The notes beneath the pieces were generated by a model. It ran no database searches, was not told the origin of the DNA, and saw only the letters and a list, made by a program, of their open reading frames with translations. A stretch of DNA of 22,692 bases, taken from contig NZ_SPQM01000078.1 in NCBI RefSeq assembly GCF_004570345.1, forward strand, positions 1 through 22,692, given 5' to 3'. Below, piece by piece: positions 15,512-22,692 of this stretch. This DNA is from Blastococcus sp. CT_GayMR20. GTDB taxonomy: Bacteria; Actinomycetota; Actinomycetes; Mycobacteriales; Geodermatophilaceae. A program made the translations under genes and the position numbers. The first letter of the stretch is position 1; every line of letters starts with the position of its first letter.

Positions 15512-15979
15512 CTACTGCTGGTCGGGCCGGGGGACGTCCCCGCGCCAGGCGCCGGTCTCGGTGCCGCGGCTCTCGATGAACTCCTTGAACTTCTTGGCGT
15601 CGGCCTTGACCTGCCGATCGTCGAAGCCCAGCGCGGCGCCGGCCTTCTCGACGAGCCCCTCGGGCTCCCAGTCGATCTGGATCATGACGCGGGTCTTCGC
15701 GTCGTCCAGCCGGTGGAAGGTCACGACCCCGGCGTGCTTGGTCTCACCGCTGGTGCTCGCCCAGGCGATGCGCTCCTCCGGGTGCTGCTCGGTGATCTCG
15801 GCGTCGAACTCACGCTTCACGCCGTCGATGTTGGTGACCCAGTGGAGGCGCTTGTCGTCGAGCTGCGTGATGCTCTCGACGCCGCCCATGAACTGGGGGA
15901 AGGACTCGAACTGCGTCCACTGGTCATAGGCGACGCGGATCGGGACGTCGACGTCGACGGCTTCCTGCACGCTGGCCAT
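15512..15979 (-). CDS. SRPBCC family protein (mirror copy)
   Basis: Identical 155-residue START-like protein to the copy at 6714-7181, with the same GAGGAGGT ribosome binding site before the ATG at 15979. Ligand-binding fold; no reaction assigned. Confidence 0.82.
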   Translation of the reverse strand: MASVQEAVDVDVPIRVAYDQWTQFESFPQFMGGVESITQLDDKRLHWVTNIDGVKREFDAEITEQHPEERIAWASTSGETKHAGVVTFHRLDDAKTRVMIQIDWEPEGLVEKAGAALGFDDRQVKADAKKFKEFIESRGTETGAWRGDVPRPDQQ

Positions 15980-16015
15980 GGAACCTCCTCGTTCTCGATG
16001 GTGTTGACGGTCGCC

Positions 16016-16042
16016 CTACCCCGGGCGCCGCCGTCGGACACC
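16016..16042 (-). promoter_or_regulatory. Possible stress-sigma promoter (mirror copy)
   Basis: GGTGTC-N15-GGGTAG read on the minus strand, upstream of the SRPBCC copy. Weak evidence, as for 6651-6677. Confidence 0.3.
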
Positions 16043-16088
16043 CGAACGAGCAGCTCCGTGACGTGTCAGACAGCCGCCGGTCAGGTGC

Positions 16089-17252
16089 TCAGCGCAGCGC
16101 GGCGGCGACGCTGCCGCGCACCCGACGGCGGTAGAGGAGCAGCATCTGGACCAGGTGGTAGGCGTCGGGCTGCCCGATCCATGTCCCGGTGCCCACGTCC
16201 CCGGTGGGCGTCAGCTCGTGGCGCCAGTTGCCCGTCGTCGGATCCAGGAACGCCGCCTCGCCGTGGTCCCGCCACCGTTCCGCGAGGTCGCGGAACCGCT
16301 GCTCGCCGGTGACTGCGGCCAGCACCGTGGCCGCCGCGACCGCCTCGCACAGCACCCAGTGCATGCGGGCGGGGACGACCGGCCGGTCCTCCCAGTCGAG
16401 CGTGTACGGGAAGCCGTCGTGGCCGTCGGCCGCCCAGCCGCGCGCCGCGGCGGCGTCGAACAGCGCGATGGCGTCGGCGAGCAGCCACTCCGGCGGGTCG
16501 GCAGCCGTCGCCCGGAGGTGCAGGGCCAGGCGGGCCCACTCGAACTGGTGCCCGACGGTGACGCCGAACGGCCGGAACGGGTCGGCCGGGCGGTCGCGGT
16601 TGTACTCGGTCAGCGGCTCCCACTCCGCACTGAAGTGCTCGGGCAGCCGCCAGTCCCGCTCCCTCGCCCAGGCGTACGCCCGCTCGGTCGTACGCAGCGC
16701 CTGCGTCCGCAGTCGCGCCGACCGCTCCGTCCCTGCCAGGGCGTCGGCCGCTGCGAGGGAGGCCTCGACGCCGTGCATGTTGGCGTTGATCCCGCGGTAG
16801 TCCGCGCACGTCGTCCAGCTGCGGTCCCACTCCTCGACGGCGAGTCCTGCGTCGTCGTCCCAGAAGCGGGCCTGCCAGACGGCGACGGCCTCGTCGAGCA
16901 GCGCGGCGCCGCCGTCCACCCCGGCCGTGGCGGCGGTCGAGCCGGCGAGCATCGCGAACGCGTGCACGTAGGCGGCCTTCGTGTCGTCGTCCGTGCTCGA
17001 CCGCCAGCCGCCGTGCTCGGCGTCCCGCAGCGGGCCCTCGGTGAGTGCGAGGACCCCGTGCCGGGTCAGGTCGTCCGCACCCGGCCGGCCCAGCAGCGTC
17101 GCGAGACCGAACACGTGCGTCATCCGCGCGACGATCCAGGTCTCGACCGGGCGGCCGGGCAGGAGCCGGCCGTCGTCGCCGAGGTAGCCGAAGCCGCCCT
17201 CGGGCAGCCGCGAGCGCTCGGCGAAGTCGAGCAGCCGGTCGAGATCGGTCAT
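16089..17252 (-). CDS. AGE-family sugar isomerase/epimerase (mirror copy)
   Basis: Identical 387-residue product to the copy at 5441-6604. It is an (alpha/alpha)6-barrel enzyme with presumed catalytic H235 and H366; the substrate is unknown. It overlaps the stop of the small membrane protein gene by four bases. Confidence 0.82.
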   Translation of the reverse strand: MTDLDRLLDFAERSRLPEGGFGYLGDDGRLLPGRPVETWIVARMTHVFGLATLLGRPGADDLTRHGVLALTEGPLRDAEHGGWRSSTDDDTKAAYVHAFAMLAGSTAATAGVDGGAALLDEAVAVWQARFWDDDAGLAVEEWDRSWTTCADYRGINANMHGVEASLAAADALAGTERSARLRTQALRTTERAYAWARERDWRLPEHFSAEWEPLTEYNRDRPADPFRPFGVTVGHQFEWARLALHLRATAADPPEWLLADAIALFDAAAARGWAADGHDGFPYTLDWEDRPVVPARMHWVLCEAVAAATVLAAVTGEQRFRDLAERWRDHGEAAFLDPTTGNWRHELTPTGDVGTGTWIGQPDAYHLVQMLLLYRRRVRGSVAAALR

Positions 17253-17626
17253 CGGGGTCGCCCGGCGGCCGCGACCCCCAGCGCGAGCCGGATGGTCGCC
17301 ACCATGATCACCACCAGGAGGACCAGGCGGACGAAACCGGCCCCGATGTTCGTGCCGTCGGCGCCGAGCAGGTCCAGCAGCACGAGCACCACGAGCGCTC
17401 CCAGCACCACACCCCCGATCCTCCGGGGAGCACCGACCTCGGGCTCGGTCGTCGAGGAGAAGAGCAGGACGGCGCCGGCCAGCCCGCAGGCGTAGCCCAC
17501 GAACTGCACGAGAGCGGGCGCGAGGCCCTGCTCGAGCCCCGGCCGGCTGCCGCTGATCACGATCGCGATCCCTGTGCAGAGCACGAACACCAGGAGCAGG
17601 ACGAGGGACGCACGACGCCGGTCCAT
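17249..17626 (-). CDS. Small four-helix membrane protein (mirror copy)
   Basis: Identical 125-residue hydrophobic protein to the copy at 5067-5444, placed between bkdC and the AGE-family gene. Family not recognised. Confidence 0.7.
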   Translation of the reverse strand: MDRRRASLVLLLVFVLCTGIAIVISGSRPGLEQGLAPALVQFVGYACGLAGAVLLFSSTTEPEVGAPRRIGGVVLGALVVLVLLDLLGADGTNIGAGFVRLVLLVVIMVATIRLALGVAAAGRPR

Positions 17627-17652
17627 GGGCACATCCTGCCGCCGGGCCGAGG

Positions 17653-19131
17653 TCAGAAGGCCAGCGCCGCTCCGGGGTCGTGCAGGAGGGCGCCGATGTC
17701 GGCGAGGAACCGGGAGCCCAGCTCGCCGTCGATGATGCGGTGGTCGAAGGACAGCGCGAGCTGGGTCACCTGGCGGGGGACGACCTTGCCCTTGTGCACC
17801 CAGGGCATCTCGCGGACCGCGCCGAAGGCGAGGATCGCCGACTCCCCCGGGTTGAGGATCGGCGTGCCGGTGTCGACGCCGAACACCCCGACGTTCGTGA
17901 TCGTGATCGTGCCCCCGGACATGTCGGCGGGCGCCGTCCGCCCCTCGCGGGCCGTGGCCGTGAGGTCGGCCAGCGCCCCGGCGAGCTCGGTCAGCGAGAG
18001 CCGGCCGGCGTCCTTGATGTTGGGGACGACGAGGCCGCGCGGCGTGGCCGCGGCGATGCCGAGGTTCACGTAGTCCTTGACCACGATCTCCTGGGCGGCC
18101 TCGTCCCACGAGCTGTTGACCATGGGATGCCGGCGCGCCGCGAGCAGCAGCGCCTTCGCCACGAACAGCAGCGGGCTGACCTTCACGTCCGCCAGCTCGG
18201 GACGGAGGACGAGCCGCTGGCGCAGCTTCATCATCCGGGTGACGTCGACGGTCAGGAACTCCGTGACGTGCGGGGCGGTGAAGGCGCTGGCCACCATCGC
18301 GGCGGCGGTGTGCTTGCGGACGCCCTTGATCGGGATCCGCTGCTCGCCTCCGATGACGGGCGCAGCCGGGACGGGCGCCGTCGTGGTCACCGCCGCGTCG
18401 ACGTCCGCGCGAGTGATCACGCCGCCGGCCCCGCTGCCGGTCACGGTGGTCAGGTCGACGCCGAGGTCCTTGGCGTACTTCCGGACGGGAGGCTTGGCCA
18501 GTGGGCGCAGCCGGCCCCGGCCGTGGGCTGCTGGACGGGCGGGGGCGGCCGTAGCGGTTGCGGCGTCGCCGTGCAGGGCGTGGGCCTCCGCCTGGCGGCC
18601 CACCTCGAGGCCGCCGTGCCGGACCGGCTTGGTGCCGGCGTCGGGAGCGGTGGTCAGCAGCGGTGGGTGGTCGGCGCGGGGCATGGGCGCTGTCGCGCGC
18701 TCGGCGACGACGTCGCCGGAACGCCGGGGACGGCGGTGGGCCTCGGTGTTCCGCGGTCCGTACCCGACCAGGACGGCGGTGCGGCCGCCCGGCGCGGAGC
18801 CGCCGATGAGGCCGGCGGCAGGTTCGGCGTCCGCGGCCGGCTCAGGGGCCGGCGGGGGCGGCGCGGCGGGTGCGGCACCGCCGCCGGTGTCGATGGTGAT
18901 GATCGGTGTGCCGACGTCGACCATCGTGCCGGCCTCGAACAGCAGCTCGACGACGGTGCCCGCGTAGGGGGAGGGCAGCTCGACGGCCGCCTTCGCCGTC
19001 TCGACCTCGCAGAGCGGCTGGTTCACGGTGACCGTGTCGCCGACGGCGACCAGCCACTGCAGGATCTCGCCCTCGGTGAGGCCCTCACCGACATCGGGCA
19101 GCTTGAACTGGCGCAGCGTTGCGCTGGTCAT
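17653..19131 (-). CDS. bkdC: Branched-chain 2-oxoacid dehydrogenase E2 (mirror copy)
   Basis: Identical 492-residue dihydrolipoyl acyltransferase to the copy at 3562-5040. It has one lipoyl domain (K47), a peripheral-subunit-binding domain and a CoA-dependent acyltransferase domain with H464/D468. Confidence 0.92.
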   Translation of the reverse strand: MTSATLRQFKLPDVGEGLTEGEILQWLVAVGDTVTVNQPLCEVETAKAAVELPSPYAGTVVELLFEAGTMVDVGTPIITIDTGGGAAPAAPPPPAPEPAADAEPAAGLIGGSAPGGRTAVLVGYGPRNTEAHRRPRRSGDVVAERATAPMPRADHPPLLTTAPDAGTKPVRHGGLEVGRQAEAHALHGDAATATAAPARPAAHGRGRLRPLAKPPVRKYAKDLGVDLTTVTGSGAGGVITRADVDAAVTTTAPVPAAPVIGGEQRIPIKGVRKHTAAAMVASAFTAPHVTEFLTVDVTRMMKLRQRLVLRPELADVKVSPLLFVAKALLLAARRHPMVNSSWDEAAQEIVVKDYVNLGIAAATPRGLVVPNIKDAGRLSLTELAGALADLTATAREGRTAPADMSGGTITITNVGVFGVDTGTPILNPGESAILAFGAVREMPWVHKGKVVPRQVTQLALSFDHRIIDGELGSRFLADIGALLHDPGAALAF

Positions 19132-19134
19132 CGG

Positions 19135-20115
19135 TCAGAACTCCATCGAGCGGTCGACGGCGTCGAGGACCCGGTCCAGGTCGGGCAGGTACTCCTCCTC
19201 GAGCTTCGACGGCGGGTAGGGGGTGTCGTAGCCGCCGACGCGCAGGACCGGCGCCTCGAGCGAGTGGAAGCAGGTCTCGGTGACGCGGGCGGCTATCTCG
19301 GCGCCGAGGCCGAGCGTCGTGGGCGCCTCGTGGACGACGACGCAACGGCCGGTGCGGCGGACCGACTCGAACACGGGGTCGAGGTCGAGCGGGGACACCG
19401 TGCGCAGGTCGACGACCTCCAGCGAGCGCCCCTCCTCGGCGGCTGCCTCGGCGGCCTGCAGCGCCGTCTTCACCATCGGCCCGTAGGCGAGGACCGTCAC
19501 GTCGTCCCCACCGCGGACGACCCGCGAGCGGAACAGCGGGCCGGGCGTGGCGGCGGTGTCCACCTCGGCCTTCTCCCAGTACCGGCGCTTGGGCTCGAGG
19601 AAGACGATCGGATCGGGGTGGGCGATCGCCTGCTGGATCCCCCAGTAGGCGTCGACAGGGTTGCTGACGGCGACCACCTTGAGCCCGGGGGTGTGCGCGA
19701 AGTAGGCCTCGGGGCTCTCGCTGTGGTGCTCGACCGCGCCGATGCCGCCGCCCATGGGGATGCGGATGACGATCGGCATCGGGAGCTTGCCCTGGGATCG
19801 GGCGTGGATCTTGGCGACCTGGGTGACGATCTGGTTGTAGGCGGGGAAGACGAACCCGTCGAACTGGATCTCGCACACCGGGCGGTAGCCGCGCATGGCC
19901 AGGCCGACCGCGGTGCCGACGATGCCGGCCTCCGCGAGCGGGGTGTCGACGACACGGTCCTCGCCGAAGTCCTTCTGCAGTCCGTCGGTGATCCGGAAGA
20001 CCCCGCCCAGCTTGCCGATGTCCTCGCCCATCAGGACGACCTTGGCGTCGTCCTCCATCGCCTTGCGCAGCCCGAGGTTCAGGGCCTTGCCGATGGTCAG
20101 CGTCTGCGCGGCCAT
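19135..20115 (-). CDS. bkdB: Branched-chain 2-oxoacid dehydrogenase E1 beta (mirror copy)
   Basis: Identical 326-residue product to the copy at 2578-3558. The ATG shares a base with the E1alpha stop, and E2 follows after three bases. Confidence 0.92.
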   Translation of the reverse strand: MAAQTLTIGKALNLGLRKAMEDDAKVVLMGEDIGKLGGVFRITDGLQKDFGEDRVVDTPLAEAGIVGTAVGLAMRGYRPVCEIQFDGFVFPAYNQIVTQVAKIHARSQGKLPMPIVIRIPMGGGIGAVEHHSESPEAYFAHTPGLKVVAVSNPVDAYWGIQQAIAHPDPIVFLEPKRRYWEKAEVDTAATPGPLFRSRVVRGGDDVTVLAYGPMVKTALQAAEAAAEEGRSLEVVDLRTVSPLDLDPVFESVRRTGRCVVVHEAPTTLGLGAEIAARVTETCFHSLEAPVLRVGGYDTPYPPSKLEEEYLPDLDRVLDAVDRSMEF

Positions 20116-21254
20116 CAGTGGTCCCCTCCCTCGAAGCCGGCCTGGTAGGCGACGAACTCGGCGCGCTGGGCGGCCAGGGTCGGGGTCTGCTCGGCGTAGA
20201 CGTTGTCGAACATGCTGGTCGCCGGCGGATCGGCCATCTCCACCGTGCCGGTGCGGATCCGGGCGGCGAGCTCGGTCTCCTCCGCGTCGACCGAGTCGAA
20301 GAACGCGGCGTCGGCGATGCCGCTGCGCGAGAGGTAGGCCTTGAGCCGGGCGATCGGGTCGCGCAGCTTCCACTCCTCCAGTTCGCTGGCCAGCCGGTAG
20401 CGGGTGGGGTCGTCGGAGGTGGTGTGCGCGCCCATCCGGTAGGTGAACGCCTCGATGAAGGTGGGGCCCTGGCCGTCGCGGGCGGCCTGGAGGGCCGCCC
20501 GGGTGACGGCGAGGACGGCGAGGACGTCGTTGCCGTCGACGCGGACGCCGGGGAAGCCGAAGCCGGCCGCACGCTGGAACAGCGGGATCCGCGTCTGGCG
20601 CTCCAGCGGCACGCTGATCGCGTACTGGTTGTTCTGGCAGAAGAAGACGACCGGGGCGGAGAAGCTGGCCGCGAAGATCATCGCCTCGTTGACCTCGCCC
20701 TGGCTGGTCGCACCGTCGCCGAGGAAGGCCAGGACGGCACTCTCGGCGCTGTCGCGCTGCACGCCCATGGCGTAGCCGGTCGCGTGCAGGCACTGGGCGC
20801 CGATCACGACGGTGTAGAGGTTGAAGCCGGTGGCGACGGGGTCCCAGCCGCCGTTGTCGACGCCCCGGAAGAGGCTGATCACGTCCAGCGGGTCGACACC
20901 GCGGGTCCAGGCGACGCCGTGCTCGCGGTAAGTGGGGAACGCCATGTCGTCGGGCTGCATCGCGCGGCCGGCGCCGACCTGGGCGGCCTCCTGGCCCAGC
21001 AGCGAGGCCCAGATCCCGAGCTCGCCCTGGCGCTGCAGGGCGGTGGCCTCGACGTCCCAGCGACGCACGAGGGCGAGGTCGCGGTACAGGCCGCGCAGCT
21101 CCTCGTCGCTGATGTCGAGGGAGTAGTCCGGGTGCTCGACCCGCTCGCCCTCGGGGGTGAGCAGCTGGACCAGGTCGGGCTGCTGCGGCAGGTGCGGGGC
21201 CCCCGCCCCGGGTACGGGATCGACCACCTCGGTGGCCTGGTGCAGCACGCTCAC
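20115..21254 (-). CDS. bkdA: Branched-chain 2-oxoacid dehydrogenase E1 alpha (mirror copy)
   Basis: Identical 379-residue ThDP-dependent subunit to the copy at 1439-2578 (GDG/NN cofactor motif and YRMGAHTTSDD loop). The GTG start at 21254 follows the mirrored GAGGAGAG site. A longer frame to 21383 is open but lacks support. Confidence 0.9.
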   Translation of the reverse strand: MSVLHQATEVVDPVPGAGAPHLPQQPDLVQLLTPEGERVEHPDYSLDISDEELRGLYRDLALVRRWDVEATALQRQGELGIWASLLGQEAAQVGAGRAMQPDDMAFPTYREHGVAWTRGVDPLDVISLFRGVDNGGWDPVATGFNLYTVVIGAQCLHATGYAMGVQRDSAESAVLAFLGDGATSQGEVNEAMIFAASFSAPVVFFCQNNQYAISVPLERQTRIPLFQRAAGFGFPGVRVDGNDVLAVLAVTRAALQAARDGQGPTFIEAFTYRMGAHTTSDDPTRYRLASELEEWKLRDPIARLKAYLSRSGIADAAFFDSVDAEETELAARIRTGTVEMADPPATSMFDNVYAEQTPTLAAQRAEFVAYQAGFEGGDH

Positions 21255-21258
21255 GGAA

Positions 21259-21266
21259 CTCTCCTC
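21259..21266 (-). promoter_or_regulatory. Shine-Dalgarno site of bkdA (mirror copy)
   Basis: GAGGAGAG on the minus strand, four bases before the GTG at 21254. It fixes this start. Confidence 0.75.
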
Positions 21267-21346
21267 GCCGTCTCCCGCGACTGCCGGGGTGACCGGCGCC
21301 CTGCGGTGGTGGACGTATCGGCACCGGGGTGTGGCGCCGTTCACAC

Positions 21347-21377
21347 ATCCTGACACGACACCCGCGGTCATGAACAA
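21347..21377 (-). promoter_or_regulatory. Weak candidate bkdA promoter (mirror copy)
   Basis: TTGTTC-N19-CAGGAT read on the minus strand, mirroring 1316-1346. Low confidence because of the long spacer. Confidence 0.25.
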
Positions 21378-21394
21378 CACCACTCACTGACCGA

Positions 21395-21427
21395 TCTGCG
21401 CAAGATCCCTCGAACTGAGTGCGCAGA
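21395..21427. promoter_or_regulatory. Inverted TGCGCA repeats, candidate Lrp/BkdR operator (mirror copy)
   Basis: TCTGCGCA (21395-21402) and TGCGCAGA (21420-21427) are separated by 17 bp in the divergent bkdA/lrp region. Binding is inferred from position and symmetry. Confidence 0.45.
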
Positions 21428-21469
21428 AGAGTCGGTAGTAGGACGTCCGCGCATGTCAGACTGACCAAC

Positions 21470-21964
21470 GTGCCCGAGGTCGACGCCACCGACGCCCGGC
21501 TGCTCCTCGCCCTGGGCGAGGACCCGCGCGCGAGCGTCATGGCCCTGTCCCAGCGACTCGGCCTCGCGCGCAACACGGTGCAGGCGCGGCTGAGCCGACT
21601 GGAGACCAACGGCGTCCTGGCACCGCTGGACCGCCGCGTCCGCCCCGAGGCGCTCGGCTACCCGCTCGGCGCGTACGTGACGGTGCAGGTCGTGCAGCGC
21701 AGCCTCGCCGAGGTGAGCCACGGGCTGGCCGACATCCCCGAGGTGCTCGAGGTGACCGGCTTGTCGGGCGTGGCCGACCTGCTGGTGCAGGTCGTCGCCC
21801 GGGACGCCGACGACCTCTGGCGGATCGCCGAGCTGATGCTGGCCATCCCGGGCGTCCAGCGGATCGACACGGCCCTGGCCCTGCGCCGGTTCGTCGACCA
21901 CCGGGTCGCCCCACTGCTGGAACGCGCGGCCGGCGACCCCGCTCCGGACGTCGGCCGCGACTAG
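21470..21964 (+). CDS. bkdR: Lrp/AsnC-family regulator, probable BkdR (mirror copy)
   Basis: Identical 164-residue protein to the copy at 729-1223: an N-terminal winged helix and a C-terminal RAM domain. GTG 21470 is preferred over GTG 21419, whose 17 extra codons include half of the candidate operator and do not look like family sequence. Confidence 0.85.
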   Translation: MPEVDATDARLLLALGEDPRASVMALSQRLGLARNTVQARLSRLETNGVLAPLDRRVRPEALGYPLGAYVTVQVVQRSLAEVSHGLADIPEVLEVTGLSGVADLLVQVVARDADDLWRIAELMLAIPGVQRIDTALALRRFVDHRVAPLLERAAGDPAPDVGRD

Positions 21965-21984
21965 CGAAAGTCTCGCTTTTCCGC

Positions 21985-22013
21985 TGGTCAGGCCCTCCTT
22001 TCTCCGATACAAT
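21985..22013 (+). promoter_or_regulatory. DUF222 gene promoter, probably leaderless (mirror copy)
   Basis: TGGTCA (21985-21990), a 17-bp spacer and TACAAT (22008-22013), with the ATG at 22021. Only 7 bases lie between the -10 and the start codon. Confidence 0.6.
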
Positions 22014-22028
22014 CGAACACATGTTCGA
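22013..22028. promoter_or_regulatory. LexA (SOS) box over the DUF222 start codon (mirror copy)
   Basis: TCGAACACATGTTCGA matches TCGAAC-N4-GTTCGA exactly. The start codon occupies 22021-22023, within the box. Confidence 0.85.
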
Positions 22029-22692
22029 CGAGGTGGTGGAGCTGACGGAGGCGGAGTACGACGCCTTCGTCATCGCCTGCCTGGAGACGGAGTTCGGGGA
22101 GGAGCTCCCCGAACCGGCCGACTTCGTCACCGACGAGCAGCAGCGCTTCCTCGACTCCCGGGCCCGGCTGCTGACCTCCGGCGCCGCCCACCTCGATGCC
22201 GCGGTCGCCGCGGACATGGCCGCCGCTCGCGCGTACGCATCCCGGGCGCGGTCACTGGCAGCGTTCGCCCGAAGCCGCCCGGCGGCCATGTTCGACCGCG
22301 CGCCCGGCGAGCAGGGCGCGGCGTCGGCGTCGTCGGTCGCCGCCCGCCCGGCGGCGCTGACCGAGGTCAGCGAGTGGGCCGTGGACGAGGCCGCGGCCAC
22401 CCTCCGCATCTCCGGGCGGGCCGCCTGCCTGCTGCTGGTCGAGGCGGTCACCCTCGTCGAGGGCCTGCTGGGCACCCTCGCCGCCCTGGATGCCGGCGCC
22501 CTCTCCCCGGCGCACGCGCGGGCGATGGTCGAACTCGCCGGCCCTGTGTCCACGCCGGAGAAGCGGGCGCAGGTGGAGGCGGCGGTGCTGCCCCGCGCCG
22601 GCCGGCAGACCGTGGCGGCGCTGCGGGCCTGCCTGCGGCGGGCGGTCGCCCGCATCGACGCCGCCGCGGCCGCCGACCGGCTGATCACGGCC
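22021..22692 (+). CDS. DUF222 / 13E12-type protein, N-terminal part, cut by window edge (mirror copy)
   Basis: 224 codons without a stop, identical to the copy at 1-672. The presumed C-terminal HNH nuclease region is beyond the window. The ATG 22021 start is supported by the promoter spacing and the LexA box. Confidence 0.8.
   Translation, partial: MFDEVVELTEAEYDAFVIACLETEFGEELPEPADFVTDEQQRFLDSRARLLTSGAAHLDAAVAADMAAARAYASRARSLAAFARSRPAAMFDRAPGEQGAASASSVAARPAALTEVSEWAVDEAAATLRISGRAACLLLVEAVTLVEGLLGTLAALDAGALSPAHARAMVELAGPVSTPEKRAQVEAAVLPRAGRQTVAALRACLRRAVARIDAAAAADRLITA

Larger units (their letters stand above)
11424..22692. repeat. Right arm of the 22.7-kb inverted repeat
   Basis: This arm is the reverse complement of 1-11269. 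It joins the central spacer within a continuous deoR reading frame, so this arm plus the spacer reflects the natural genome order. It ends inside the DUF222 gene at the exact mirror of base 1. Confidence 0.97.

Noticed and set aside
1..22692. Transposon or IS-mediated inverted duplication
   Set aside because: No transposase gene, terminal inverted repeats of IS type or target-site duplication is visible at the junctions; the arms meet directly inside a housekeeping regulator gene.

Overview
The window is one very large inverted repeat. Bases 1-11269 and 11424-22692 are reverse complements of each other (11,269 bp arms), and they flank a 154-bp unique centre at 11270-11423. A feature at position x therefore has a mirror copy at 22693-x on the other strand. 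The real information content is about 11.4 kb, shown twice. I compared both ends, the centre, the LexA box and the terminator directly, and every protein of one half recurs unchanged in the other. The axis cuts a DeoR-family regulator gene, and both outer ends stop at the same base inside a DUF222 gene. The simplest reading is a fold-back chimera made during amplification, sequencing or assembly. A true fold-back inverted duplication in the cell would look the same at this level.

The DNA is very GC-rich (about 70% or more by eye), with strong G/C at third codon positions, which opens long false ORFs on antisense strands. The gene set points to an actinobacterium: a DUF222/13E12-type gene with an actinobacterial LexA box, a bkd operon divergent from an Lrp/AsnC regulator, and a deoR-fruK-fruA-ptsH operon. 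Geodermatophilaceae is a reasonable guess but is not proven here.

Layout of one arm, outer end to centre (left half; mirrored in the right half). (1) 1-672, minus: DUF222 protein cut by the window edge, with a LexA operator over its start codon. (2) 729-1223, minus: Lrp/AsnC regulator, probably BkdR. (3) 1439-5040, plus: bkdA-bkdB-bkdC, the E1alpha, E1beta and E2 subunits of a branched-chain 2-oxoacid dehydrogenase, followed in the same direction by a small membrane protein (5067-5444) and an AGE-family sugar isomerase/epimerase (5441-6604). (4) 6714-7181, plus: SRPBCC-fold protein. (5) A two-way terminator hairpin at 7182-7224. (6) 7230-11269, minus: ptsH, fruA, fruK and the C-terminal part of deoR. 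Only the right-half deoR copy continues into the central 154 bp and so keeps its DNA-binding helices.

Functionally, the bkd complex turns branched-chain 2-oxoacids from Val, Leu and Ile into acyl-CoAs. These are used for energy and, in many actinobacteria, as primers for branched fatty acids. The fru operon imports fructose as fructose-1-phosphate and converts it to fructose-1,6-bisphosphate. The E3 subunit (lipoamide dehydrogenase), PTS enzyme I, and the promoter and first codons of deoR are all absent from the window. No gene-free stretch exceeds 300 bases; the longest is the 215-bp bkd/Lrp divergent region. I saw no tRNA, rRNA, CRISPR array, transposase or IS end. Apart from the giant palindrome, the gene content is ordinary actinobacterial metabolism.
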